Positions 1-10,300 of a stretch of 64,000 nucleotides of DNA are shown piece by piece. This DNA is from Oncomelania hupensis (lineage: Eukaryota; Mollusca; Gastropoda; Littorinimorpha; Pomatiopsidae). Where the stretch lies: NCBI GenBank assembly GCA_036898135.1, contig CM072515.1, forward strand, positions 22,359,700 to 22,423,699, given 5' to 3'. Made by a program: the position numbers and the translations under genes. The notes beneath the pieces are model-generated. The model worked only from the letters and a program-made list of their open reading frames with translations, ran no database searches and had not been told where the DNA came from. Numbering within the stretch: the first letter of the stretch is position 1; each line of letters opens with the position of its first letter.

Positions 1-270
1 ACACCCAAAAATTTGACTTGTTGGACAGTCTTTATTGGAGTTTTATTGAGGGTAATATTAGGATCTTGAATAATTCCCCGGTGCTTGGAAAAAGTGAATA
101 CATTCAGTTTTTGCTCCAGAAAATTGGAAACCATTTTGTAAAACCCAGTCTTGAACGGTATTGACACATAACTGTAGCTGACGTTCTGCAGATGCCAAGG
201 TTTTACCTTTGGCTTCTAATGCAAAATCGTCAACAAACAAAGAATTGTCGATTCCCTGTTTCACTGAACG
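1..270 (-). mobile_element. LINE reverse-transcriptase fragment (I/Jockey-like), off the left edge
   Basis: The minus strand encodes a broken piece of a non-LTR reverse transcriptase around the catalytic FVDDF motif, followed by VQDWVLQNGFQFS, typical of the palm and thumb of I/Jockey-group LINEs. Apart from small indels it is nearly the same as 34,811-35,067, so both belong to one family. Similarity stops at about 270, probably the 5' truncation point. The 3' part lies outside the window. Confidence 0.8.
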
Positions 271-517
271 AACATATTAAATATTTATGTACTGTATTAA
301 CTCTATATAAATCCTTTAGCGTAAATAGTATTGTATATCACAAACGATAATCTCTCAAAATAATATATTTCACATCAACAGAAATGGTGCATTCCTAGTA
401 ATAATCGCTGCAATTATAATTACTCTTCAGCGCTCTTCTTCCTTGGTAAAATCAAAATCGATCTTTTCTGTCTCCTACTCCTAGTCCTACATAACATTAT
501 ATAAATTATAATATATA

Positions 518-728
518 TGTTCCGCGCATTTTTGGAATCTGCGCTTTTTGGGAATTAGTAGTATTATAGAAGGGGCTGCCCATTTTTTGAATTCCAACAT
601 TGGCCGCCAGGGTCCTAACCCTAACCCAAACCCTAACCCGAACCCTAGCCAATGTTGGAATGCAGGCCAATTCTAGAATTGCGCAGGCCAATTCTAGAAT
701 TGCCCAGATTCCAAAAAAGCGCGGAACA
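518..728. mobile_element. MITE-like inverted-repeat element carrying telomere-like repeats
   Basis: The ends are inverted copies (TGTTCCGCGC at 518-527, its complement at 719-728), and similarity continues inward through TTTTTGGAATCTG. Inside are a second inverted pair (CCAACATTGGC / GCCAATGTTGG), four degenerate CCCTAA/CCCAAA/CCCGAA units at about 610-647, and a tandem pair of a roughly 22-bp unit (AGGCCAATTCTAGAATTGC) at about 664-705. No coding potential is visible. The superfamily is unknown because the target duplication in the AT-rich flank is ambiguous. Confidence 0.65.
610..647. repeat. Interstitial telomere-like repeat (CCCTAA variants)
   Basis: Several consecutive CCCTAA-type hexamers, some altered to CCCAAA or CCCGAA, form the loop of the surrounding inverted-repeat element. 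This is the metazoan TTAGGG telomere motif in reverse orientation, interstitial and not a chromosome end. Confidence 0.7.
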
Positions 729-852
729 GATATAAATTTTACTCGCGAGCCATTTCTTCATCGTTTGGGGCAATTTTCGTGTCCATTGGAGGAGTTTTTG
801 CTTTAGAACTAAAAAAGAGAAAACAGTAGGGGTAAGTGTGAAAAATGCTTAC

Positions 853-1188
853 CTCGGCCATCCACTCTGAAACCAACTTCTTCATAAATGGCTGTACGTC
901 CGTTTGCACACAGTTGAAATAGCACGAGGTGGGGACATACTTGTCCTCTGTACTCAACAAATTGGCTAGCACTCGGTCGTCGTTTAGTAAAACTGGATCG
1001 TCATAGGCACGATTCACTTTGCCGGACTCCAAACACATCAGTGCTGGCTCCTCCACACATTCAATTTGAATCTCCTGCTCCATGTCGAGTTCTTCTTGCT
1101 GGCTTTCGGTGGCGAGTGGAGACTGAAAGTCCACTAGCTCCAAAGGACTGAGCCTGTCGTAGGTTACATGAATCGAAGGTAGATCCAA
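853..1188 (-). CDS. CCND: Cyclin D, first coding exon (partial gene)
   Basis: Cyclin D activates CDK4/6 in the nucleus to phosphorylate Rb and drive G1/S. This exon encodes 112 residues from the ATG at 1188. Residues 60-112 (RAYDDPVLLNDDRVL, then SCYFNCVQTDVQPFMKKLV and EWMAE) match the start of the D-type cyclin box, where human cyclin D1 has RAYPDANLLNDRVL and YFKCVQKEVLPSMRKIV. Residues 50-54, LMCLE (1027-1041), form the LxCxE Rb-binding motif. The reading frame meets GAG|GTAAGC, a strong donor, at the codon where cyclin D1 exon 1 ends (phase 0). The N-terminus before LxCxE is about 45 residues longer than in vertebrates and acidic. Exon 2 onward must lie beyond the left edge; nothing between 1 and 852 resembles it. 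The family assignment is secure; the paralogue is not known. Confidence 0.93.
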
Positions 1189-1960
1189 ATAGCGAATTAT
1201 AATAAATCCTCAGAGTCCCGGTTCAGACACAGAGAGCTGAGCGAAGACTGAAGCGAGGTACCGATGGTCACTGCATTAAAATCCAATAGTTCACAGTGGG
1301 TAAATGCCACCAAAGAATACAACACTGCAGATTAAGATCTCACATAAAATCCAAAGAGTCCTGGCATTCAAAGATGATGCACAATGTCACAAAGAATAAA
1401 ACTGGGACCGAAGACGATGAAATCCCACAATAGTTCAAACACAGTTTATCCAATAAAACGAGTACGCAGAAGCAATTAGAAACATAATTTCAACACAGTG
1501 GAGCACTAGAGAATAGGTCCTCTTCTCTCAAACGTCACCCGTCGAATGACTACCGTGTGGGTGTGACATCCTCACAGTTCCTAGTATCTTAGCTGGGCTG
1601 GGAGCGAATGGGAGCATTCTGATTGGTCGACGCGTTACAAAATTCGACGCATGCGCACAGTGCAATCATCGTCACTGGGTTTCAATGAAGACAGCTGTCG
1701 GTCCCCGCGCATGCGCTCTCTCGCGCAGTCGGCATTCGCCTTCGTTAGTCCTGCGAAGGAAGTGACTTTTCGCCCTTCTCTCTCATCGGCACAGATCGAT
1801 ACTGATCAAAATCGATTGACTAGACCCTCACGCATCTGCGGTATGCAGCACGTGGGTATTTACTTTAAGACTATTTCGAAAATACTTTTTCTTCTCTTCC
1901 CCTCCAAAACACACTGGCCTCATTAATATTCATGAGCCTCGGCGGACGAGGGTAAACAAA
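1189..1960 (-). promoter_or_regulatory. Cyclin D 5' leader and putative promoter
   Basis: Upstream of the cyclin D ATG (higher coordinates) lies sequence with no ORF support. It includes a perfect palindromic NRF1-type site GCGCATGCGC at 1707-1716, a second close match around GCATGCGC at 1649-1656, an ATTGG (inverted CCAAT) at 1622-1626 and several CpG-containing GCGC stretches. This composition suits a TATA-less CpG-type promoter of a cell-cycle gene. The transcription start cannot be fixed from sequence alone. Confidence 0.5.
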
Positions 1961-3150
1961 TTTAGACGGGGCTCTCTCTACGTTTTTGGCGACCTGCGAG
2001 GCATCCGGGGTGAAGAAAAATAGATAATTTGCTAAATAACCAGTTTTAACATTACATCCGTGGCGATCGGTCTTTGGTTTTGACCCACAATTTCATCTGG
2101 GTAAGGTTGAAGCAAAAATGTCATCGCTAAAAACTTTTGATTAACTTTCTTCTAGTGCTTTCCTGCGTCGGCGTTTTTGCAAGTTGACCCAGAAATGTGC
2201 GATTTTCCCTCAAATGCAAAGTGCATGTATTTTCAAGAAAAAGACATGTTTGGGGCGCTTTTCTGGTAGGTACTGTGAGCGCAATCGTTTGGAGTGCGGC
2301 CAAAGGGTCAAAAACTGATTTTTGACGAATATTTTTCTGTTTGACCGCTATCTCTCTGGCTTCAATCTATTTTTAGGCCGTCTAGGGGCTAGGCTACCAG
2401 TTCTCAGGGTCACGTTTTAAGCCAATCAAAACGCTCGAAGTAAGGGGCCAACGCGCGCTCTCTTCGTCAATGAAAGTCGGCGAGGGTACTAGAGTACACC
2501 ACTGAGCTTAGCTGCCGATCATTCTAACTCCGCCTCTTGGGGCGTTGCCGAGCGGCGAGAGGGGTGCAGGATTGGTCGGAGGGGCGAGATGCTGCATCTT
2601 TTGATACAGACACTTTCTCGCTCTCTCTAGCTGAAGATGCGCCAGCCTACCCAACGCTCCAATCCCCATCCCACCCTCCTCCCCCTTCTCTCTCTTCCGT
2701 TCCTCTCTCTTCTGTTTAGGAGGGTCCCCTATCACAGTGTGTCCCACTGTACGCACGTCAAATACAAACGAAGAAAAGAATGATTCCAAAAATAACTGTT
2801 TAGTATACAGAGATCCCATACATAGATTACACCTAGGCAAATAAATAAATCTATATATATAAATTGCTTAGCCGGAAGTCCTTCTTCGCCACTACTATAA
2901 AGTTTGTCTCCTATGGACGCTGATCTGGGCAGGTGCTGGAGGCCGCCGATCGGCCTGCTGTGTGCTCAAAACCCACCAAATCGTTATAGCCGACATTTCC
3001 TTACCGAACATGTAACCGTTTTTGAGATAAATAAATAAACAAAATGTCCACAAACTGCAATAGCCTCATTCCGCGCGCTTCCATTAAAAATCAAATTGAG
3101 GTTTCAGCATGTTTTCCCATATAGACCAAAAAATATACTGTTTTTGTATG
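1961..3150. other. Intergenic sequence upstream of cyclin D; no gene seen
   Basis: No convincing ORF. At 2,525-2,580 there is a GC-rich patch with CCGCC and an inverted CCAAT (ATTGG near 2,571), followed by a polypyrimidine tract at about 2,655-2,720. It might be an additional or divergent promoter, but no downstream gene was found to support that. Confidence 0.4.
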
Positions 3151-3152
3151 AA

Positions 3153-3226
3153 GCATTGATAGCTCAGTTGGTAACACTTCAGCCTACCGTTTAGGGCGAC
3201 CCAAGTTCGAATCCGATGCGGGCCAT
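3153..3226 (+). repeat. tRNA-like sequence (tRNA pseudogene or SINE head)
   Basis: An A-box-like stretch TAGCTCAGTTGG and a B box AGTTCGAATCC are spaced as in a tRNA, and the segment ends GGGCCA. The anticodon and acceptor stems do not pair well, and a T-rich run and ATT arrays follow. It is therefore more likely a SINE head or pseudogene than a functional tRNA. Confidence 0.5.
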
Positions 3227-3285
3227 ATTTTTTTTTATGTTTTTTTTCCCACTACAATATGGATATTTTTCTTTTTAATTTAGGC

Positions 3286-3326
<41 letters not shown>

Positions 3327-3336
3327 TTTTTTATTA

Positions 3337-3371
<35 letters not shown>

Positions 3372-3450
3372 TATAATATTATATCTTATATCAAATTTTC
3401 TTTTAAAACCTTAGTGTTTATGATTTCTATTTGTATTATTCTATATTCAA

Positions 3451-3505
<55 letters not shown>

Positions 3506-3521
3506 TGTATTATTATTATTT

Positions 3522-3580
<59 letters not shown>

Positions 3581-3718
3581 TGTATTATTATTATTATTAT
3601 TTATAAACTAATAATAATAATAATTATTATTATAATTATAATATCTTATATCAAATTTTATTTTAAAACCTTGGTGTTTTTTATGATTTCTATTTGTATT
3701 ATTCAATATTATTATTAA

Positions 3719-3784
<66 letters not shown>
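3286..3784. repeat. Compound (ATT)n microsatellite with a duplicated unit
   Basis: Long (ATT)n runs occupy most of this stretch. A non-repetitive unit of about 80 bp beginning near ATATCTTATATCAAATTTT occurs twice, at about 3,371-3,449 and 3,641-3,717, each followed by a new ATT run. This suggests duplication of a block containing microsatellite and unique sequence. The apparent poly-Leu and poly-Ile reading frames here are artefacts. Confidence 0.9.
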
Positions 3785-4126
3785 CAAGGATCGGGATGGG
3801 GTGGTACGTGTAGGTAAAAGGGGGCTACGGGTAGGTTTAAAGGGGCATGGGTAGGCATAACGGGGATACGGGTATATATAAGGGGGTATGGTGATGGTCG
3901 ATTCCTTTCATCCATACCTGCGGAACGATCAACGGGGAAGTATCAAGGAGGGTACAGGTAGGTTACAAGGGGGGTACGAAAGGTATCAAGGGGTTATGGG
4001 GAGGTATCAAGTGGGTTCGGGGAGGTATCAAGGGGGTATGATGAGGCATCATGGGGGGGGAGACGGGGAGATATCAGAGGGGGGGGTATGGTGAGGTATC
4101 AAGGGGGATATTGGGAGGTATCATCG
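3785..4126. repeat. G-rich minisatellite, degenerate unit of about 20 bp
   Basis: Variants of GGGGAGGTATCAAGGGGGTA are repeated imperfectly, with many runs of four to nine G on the plus strand. Unit length drifts and a stretch near 3,890-3,935 is diverged. The plus strand has strong G-quadruplex potential. Small ORFs across it do not look like genes. Confidence 0.75.
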
Positions 4127-4653
4127 TCCAAATGAAACTCGCAGACAACAGTTGTCTCTCTGTCTACATTTTAAACAGCAACCTGTGTACCCTGGCTTGC
4201 CAGGGTACAAAAACCACTAGTAAATTAATAAATTGCATGATTTTCAAACATCGTTCACATGAAGCGTAAACAGTAGGTCTACTTGCCATCAATCACGTCG
4301 TCATTTTACGAATTTCCTTTTTTTACTGCACGCCTTGAGCAGCTCTTTGCGATGCTTACTCGGTTAAGCTGGTGTGTGTTGTGTTGTTTTTTTTCTTCCC
4401 CTTTTGGTAACCTATACTAATATTTACTACATGAAGTTTCGCATTAATTTCAAGACCGCGCAAATTCAAATAGGCCTACCATTTAGTGTTTCACGAGACT
4501 AGGTTTAACCGTTGGTTCGGTTGCTCATTGTTCCGTGAAATATTGTAGTTGACTTCCATCGGGTTCCTTGGCTTCCCACGGTGGGATAAGAGTTACTGAA
4601 CTGGCTGATAAACCAAGCGATAGGCGAGCTGAAAATAGGTTGGGATTTAGCCT
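4127..4653. other. Unassigned spacer
   Basis: No gene or known repeat recognised. A perfect 10-bp-arm hairpin, GTACCCTGGC-TT-GCCAGGGTAC, lies at 4187-4208. Confidence 0.4.
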
Positions 4654-4664
4654 ACATCATAATC

Positions 4665-5370
4665 ACCCCTTGGGGTCATGAGCAATCTTGCCACTGTAGA
4701 TTGTTCTAACCTATAAAGGGAACAGTGAAAGCCCCAGTTGAAAACCTGTCTTGCCTTTGTAGGCATGACAGATTCACTGCGGCAACAGTACCCCCGTTGG
4801 AGTGCCGGGGGTTTCAGTATAAATAGTATCCCCACTTTATGGAAATTTAGTGCTTTAAATTCCCACTGTTGCTATCTTCCTCATATACTCTTTCCCATTC
4901 CTGCTCTGTCCTATCACTCTGCTATACTATCTTCTTCTTCGCTAGATCAATGACCTACCTTTTTTCTTGAAAACTCTTCCTGGACAAGACTCCTTGTTTG
5001 TGTATGAGGTCTGTTGGATCAGCTTGGGAGTGTTGGACGCTTTCTGCTGGGTGGTCACTAGGGCTTCCTATGATGTTAGTATTTAGCAATATAGGCATTT
5101 TATATGTATATGTTTCGTTGATGATTTGTAATGATGGTTGTATTCTATTTTGTTTTTGTAACCGGGGGTTCGCGTAGTTGAGGTAAACCCTCAGCCGTCC
5201 CCCGCGTGGGATGTCTTTATTGTAAAGTGACTGGCCGGTGGAGGGCGTTCAATTTTCCCACTAGGGTTGTTTCAGCAGATCTTTTATGCGGATCTGGGGT
5301 TGTCCGGTCCTGATTTGGCTCGGAGGAGTCCGCTGGACCTAAAGCAACAATCAATCAATCAATCAATCAA
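4665..5370 (+). mobile_element. Retroposon of about 700 bp with CAAT-type tail, copy 1
   Basis: The insertion is flanked by the 11-bp duplication ACATCATAATC (4654-4664 and 5370-5380). It starts CCCCTTGGGGTCATGAGC, ends with TCCGCTGGACCTAAAGCAA and a (CAAT)n tail, and has no meaningful ORF. The copy at 33,354 starts at the same base, so about 700 bp is probably full length. No clear pol III A or B box was found. The tail and target duplications imply mobilisation by a LINE. Confidence 0.85.
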
Positions 5371-5555
5371 CATCATAATCTGTGCAATTCCGCAAAGTAG
5401 GACTATAAACTAATAATGAGACTTATAAACCTTGTGCAAGACATCTAATATCTAATATCACCTATAGTGAACAGACGGGAAATTAAAATATTGTACTCCG
5501 AGTGCTCGACCACAGGCGCCCGGCCCGTAAGCAAAGACTATGCACTAGTAGGTGG

Positions 5556-7168
5556 TGTCACGAAGAGAGGGGTTGGGGGATGGGGGTAAGCTCTTAATCT
5601 CTCGCGCTGTATTACCTCCTTTGATAGGTTAATGGTGCGATGACATTCAAGAGATTAATGCTAGGCCAACTAAATAAATGAGGGACAGACAGGGAATAGA
5701 CGAGATGGAGGGTAGGCTTACACTAGTTAAGAAATTCAAATTCAAAGGCCAGTCAGGATGAGTGCAATTCTTAACTATTTACTTTTATTAATTTGAAGTG
5801 GGGAGTCTGGGCCAGATTATTCTAACGTGAGTCATTGGCAAAGCGGCTTTCAGTAAGGAGTAGTTCGGTGATATTCTGGGTAGTCGATATCGGGGGTACT
5901 AGAGCTACTGTAGACTGATTTCATCACAGGGCGAGAGGGTATCTGTATGGTTTCAGGGTCTCTCTGATAATCTGGCGAGTGGGGATTCTCGTAGGCTAAT
6001 CACTTAGCTCGGTACTGCAGAGCGGCGATTGGTCCAGGATACTCTGGTTGGCTTGTTTACCACGGTCGGTGGCGTGGGGGCGATGATGCAGGTCAGTTGG
6101 TCACGCGGTGACGCATCGATCACGAGTGATTGTCTTGTGCAGGTACAGGGCTAGAATTCGGCTTTCGTAGCTAGCCGTCTAGGAAAATGGCGAAGTCCCG
6201 AGTCACGCTTCTCATTGACCTCCTGGGATGTCAGGGGCCTGCAGCGGGTCAGCGACTGGGAGATGATACAAGGCCGGGGTGATTCGCCCGGTACAGGAAC
6301 CCGTCTGTAATGGAATACAGACTCTGTATCAGCGGGGGATCGGGATAGTGTGGATTCAGGGCCTGTGGTACAATCGCCCTTCTCAGAATTCAAATTGGTT
6401 GACCGGTCAAGGTTTGAGCCGGCGCATATACCAACAGTCAAACAATGCAACTAGATTTACTGGGCCAAAGTGGAGTTTATTGGCAGCCGCTAGTATAAGA
6501 TACCTTCGGCGCATTAGGATGGGGCTGGCAACAGGGACGAATATTTATACATGGGGAGCATGGTGGAAAGCGAATGGAAGGGGTACAGGGCAAAGGGGTT
6601 GTGGGCCTGGGCTGTACTGGGGACTTTAATCTATGAGGAGGGGGCAGCATGGCATGGGGTATTTACACATGGGGCTAACGGAGCATACAAGCATAAATCC
6701 AAACATGTCATGGGGCATATACAAGGTAGAAATATGTGCAAGGGATAAATACAAGTCACAGCAACACATCAAGGCAAAACTATAAACATGAACATACATA
6801 TCGACAGGACGCATGAACATGATGGGCGAACGACGGGTGGTGGGTCTGCTATATGACAAAGAGTAAGTTCCCTCTCTTACCTTGACTTAAGACGGGTGGA
6901 AGCACACGGGTACTGTCGAAGCTCAGAGGTCACTCGGTGATGGAGACGTGTCTTCGGACAGGTTGTGACTTCAAGGCTGGAAGGCTTGGGACTGACACTA
7001 AGTCAGGTTCTGTGGCAGGCTTTAACTTGATGCCCGAGGGGCGGGGCTTAAGCGAATTGGCGAGCGAGCCTGCTAGAGATGGCTGGTTAAGTGGAAATCG
7101 TCGTTGGCTGAGTGTGTGGAATGACTGTGGCTAGCCTACGTCAGAGGGTGATTGCACGCCTTGTCACA
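5556..7168 (-). repeat. Gypsy-1 3' LTR
   Basis: This is the left LTR on the plus strand, hence the 3' LTR of the reverse-oriented element. It has the same 1613-bp length as the partner at 12354-13966. Small ORFs inside it recur identically in the partner and are not genes. Confidence 0.95.
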
Positions 7169-7195
7169 GAGGCCCCCCCAAGGAAAAAGGCGAGG
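7169..7195 (-). other. Gypsy-1 polypurine tract
   Basis: On the minus strand a run of seven G within TTGGGGGGGCCTC directly precedes the 3' LTR, the position where the plus-strand DNA primer forms during reverse transcription. Confidence 0.6.
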
Positions 7196-7359
7196 TCGTA
7201 GGCCTCGACTGAGACGCGGCCAATCAGCTCTGAGGTCGGCTGCCGGGTGAGACGATGGGGTGCGATGATCCGGGTGATGCGGGGCGAAGCAGGGTTCCGG
7301 GTAGTCGATGGCGGATGCCCAAGGCTGGGGTCCGCGGGGCTGCCGGGTTTCGGCTACGG

Positions 7360-10300
7360 TTAGTGGGCGGCGGCAGGTATGAAGGCGGGGGCGTCGGCCC
7401 TCAGGGGCGACTCGCTGGAGTCGGTTGCGGGGTGACGGCTGAGGAAGTCTGCGCCGTGGTTGTCTTTTCCTGGGATGTGCTCCAGCTGGAAAGAGTATGC
7501 TTGGAGCAGCAGAGCCCACCTCATCAGCCGGGCGTTGAGCGATTTGGATGTCGCCAGGAATGAGAGCGGCTGATGATCCACTTGGACGGTAAAGTGCGAG
7601 CCGTAGAGATACAACTGGAACTTCTGGACTGCCCAGACGAGGGCGAGACACTCCTTCTCCGACGTGGCGTAATTCTGTTCGGCCGGCTTAAGTTTCCGGC
7701 TGGCGTACGCGACGGGGAAGAGCGTCGGGGCGTCCGCGGAGTCCCGTTGGAGTAGAACGGCTCCGAGGCCTACGTCGCTGGCGTCTGTGCGCAGGACGAA
7801 GGGCTGTCCGTGGTTGGGGAGTCGCAGGACTGGCTGGGACGTCAGCTTGTCCTTGAGCTCCTGGAAGGCAGCTTCACATTGCGGGGTCCAGAGGACTCGG
7901 TCCGGTGCGGTTTTCCGGGTTAGGCTGGATAGTGGCGCGGCGATCCCGTTGTATCCGGGTACGAACTTTTGATAGAAGCCACTCAGTCCCAGGAAGGACT
8001 GGACATCTTTCTTGGTCTTGGGGCGTGGCGCGTCTCGAAGGCGCTGGACGGTCTTTTCCAGAGGCCGGAGCTGTCCATGGCTGATGGTGTGGCCAAGGAA
8101 TTCCAGCTCTTGATAGCCGAACTGGCATTTGGTCGGCCGGGCAGTGAGGCCAGCTTCTTTGAGGCGGCGCAAGAGTTGGCGCACCACTCGCAGGTGCTCC
8201 TCCCATGTCTCCGTTGCGACGAGTATGTCGTCCATAAAAGAGTGTACGAACGGACAGTGGAGGGGGTCCAACAGCTTCCGCATCATCGTGCTGAAAATAC
8301 TTGGGGCATTGTGTAGACCAAACGGCAGAACGTTAAACTCATAGTGGCCGTCCATCGTGCTGAAGGCCAGGTACTGGCGGGATGAAGGGTGCACGGGAAT
8401 CTGGTAAAAGCCCTTGCTCAGATCCACTCGGGAGAAGTATCGGGCGGATTGTAGCTTTGCAAACAAGTCTGTCGGGTCGGATAGGGGTCCGGGCACGAAC
8501 TGGGTTACGAGATTCAACTGCCGGAAGTCGATACAGAGGCGATGTTCTCCGCTGGGCTTCCGTGATAGAACTATTCCTGCGCTGTAGGGGGAACGGGAGG
8601 GAGCGATGACTCCGGCTTGTAGCAGAGCCTCTACTTCCGTTCTTACTACTTGCTGCTGGGAAAGTGGGACGGGGTATGGCTTCTGTCGGACGGGAGTGGG
8701 GTCCGTCAGGGTTAGTCGAACTTCTTCTAGGTCCGTCCTCCCAGGAATGTCGGTGAGGACTTCCCTGTATTCTGCTACGATGGCGCGTAGTTGGCGTTGC
8801 TGGCCGGCGGGGAGTGAGGGGTCCAGAGAGACGTCCCGGAAGGATTCCTTCCCTTTTAGTGGAAACTCGGCGACGCCGGTCTCTGTGCCATCCACTTCGA
8901 CGGCCAGCGCGACCGTGAGTAGCGAGTGGGAGTCGGGGGCGGGTGCAGGTTGCTCCAGGTACCTCTTGAGCAGATTGATGTGGTGGGTCCTGGGCTTTCC
9001 GCCTACCTCGATGCGATAAGTGGTACGGGAGAGCTTCTCACGCACCGGGTAGGGTCCCTGCCAAGCTATGTCTAGCTTGTTCGTGCCGCTGGGGAGAAGC
9101 AGTAGGACCTGGTCTCCTACCTGTAGTTCTCGGTCCCGGGCGCGGCGATTGTGGTAGCGGGCTTGTCTTTCTCTCGCCTTCTTCAAGTTGGCGGAGGCGG
9201 CTTTCCATGTGGCCTTGAGGGTTTCTTGGAGCTTCGTGACGTATTTCGTGGCGTCGACCGGTGCCTCGTCCAGTTTGGCGTCGGTCCAGCTACGTCGCAA
9301 GGCGGCTAGAGGTCCGGAAAGGGGTCTTCCAAAAAGCAGCGTGGAAGGCGTGTATCCGGTGGAGGTGTGCGGGGTCTCTCGATACGCGAAGAGCGCTGAC
9401 GCGACGTATGTGTCCCACGCTTCCGGCTGTTCGTCGGCGATCTTGCGGATAATCGAGATGAGAGTCCCGTTTAGGCGCTCGACCTGTCCGTTGCTAGCGG
9501 GGTGGTAGGGTGGAGTCCGGATATGGCGAATGCGGAGTAGTTGGAAAACTTCCTGCATGAGTTTTCCGGTGAACTGGGACCCGTTGTCGGTCAAGATGTT
9601 GTCCGGGAATCCGACTCGTGTGAATATGGTGACGAGCGCGTCGGCGACTCGGGCGGCGTCGATCTTCGGTAGAGGAACGGCCTCACACCACATCGAGCAA
9701 GCGTCGACAAGGGTTAGTAGGTACTGGTTCCGCTTCTTGGTCCGCGGGAGGGGTCCTACTATGTCGACTGCCACTCGTTGGAAGGGTGTTCCGACAACGA
9801 CGGTGGGGCTGATAGTGACCGGTACGGTGTGATGGCGGGGCGAGTATCGTTGGCACTGGCGACAGGACTTGACGTAGCGCTTCACGTCTTCGGTCATCCC
9901 GGGCCAGTGGTACTGAGCGCTGATGCGTAGAGTGGTCGCTCCTATGCCCATATGTCCACTTAGGGGCATGCTATGGCCAAGTTCCAGGACTTGGGGGCGA
10001 AGTGTCGCAGGTACGACGAGTTGAGAATGGTCGTCCTTCTGACGGAAGAGGAGTCCGTCTTCGACGAAAAAGTCCCCGGACTTGGGTGGAGTGCGTGCGG
10101 CGGGAAGCTTTCCGTAGCACTTGCGGAGGGTGACGTCGTTCTCTTGGGCCTTCCGGATCTGTTCCGGCATCTGGTTGGGTATCGGGGGTGGTGTCGCGGC
10201 TGTTTTCGCCTGGGCGCGCGTCTGGACGGCGGCCATCGACTCCACAGGCTGGGGCGGCATACCCAAGAACACGTATCGGCATCCTAAAATCAGGTCGTAC

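Noticed and set aside
610..647. True telomere or chromosome end
   Set aside because: Only a few degenerate units, embedded in an inverted-repeat element with ordinary sequence on both sides.
3414..3718. Long poly-Leu and poly-Ile ORFs
   Set aside because: They are translations of (ATT)n microsatellite and have no unique sequence.
6151..7134. Several ORFs of 65-116 codons in the Gypsy-1 LTR
   Set aside because: They recur in both LTRs, overlap each other on both strands and show no domain; LTRs of this type are not expected to code.
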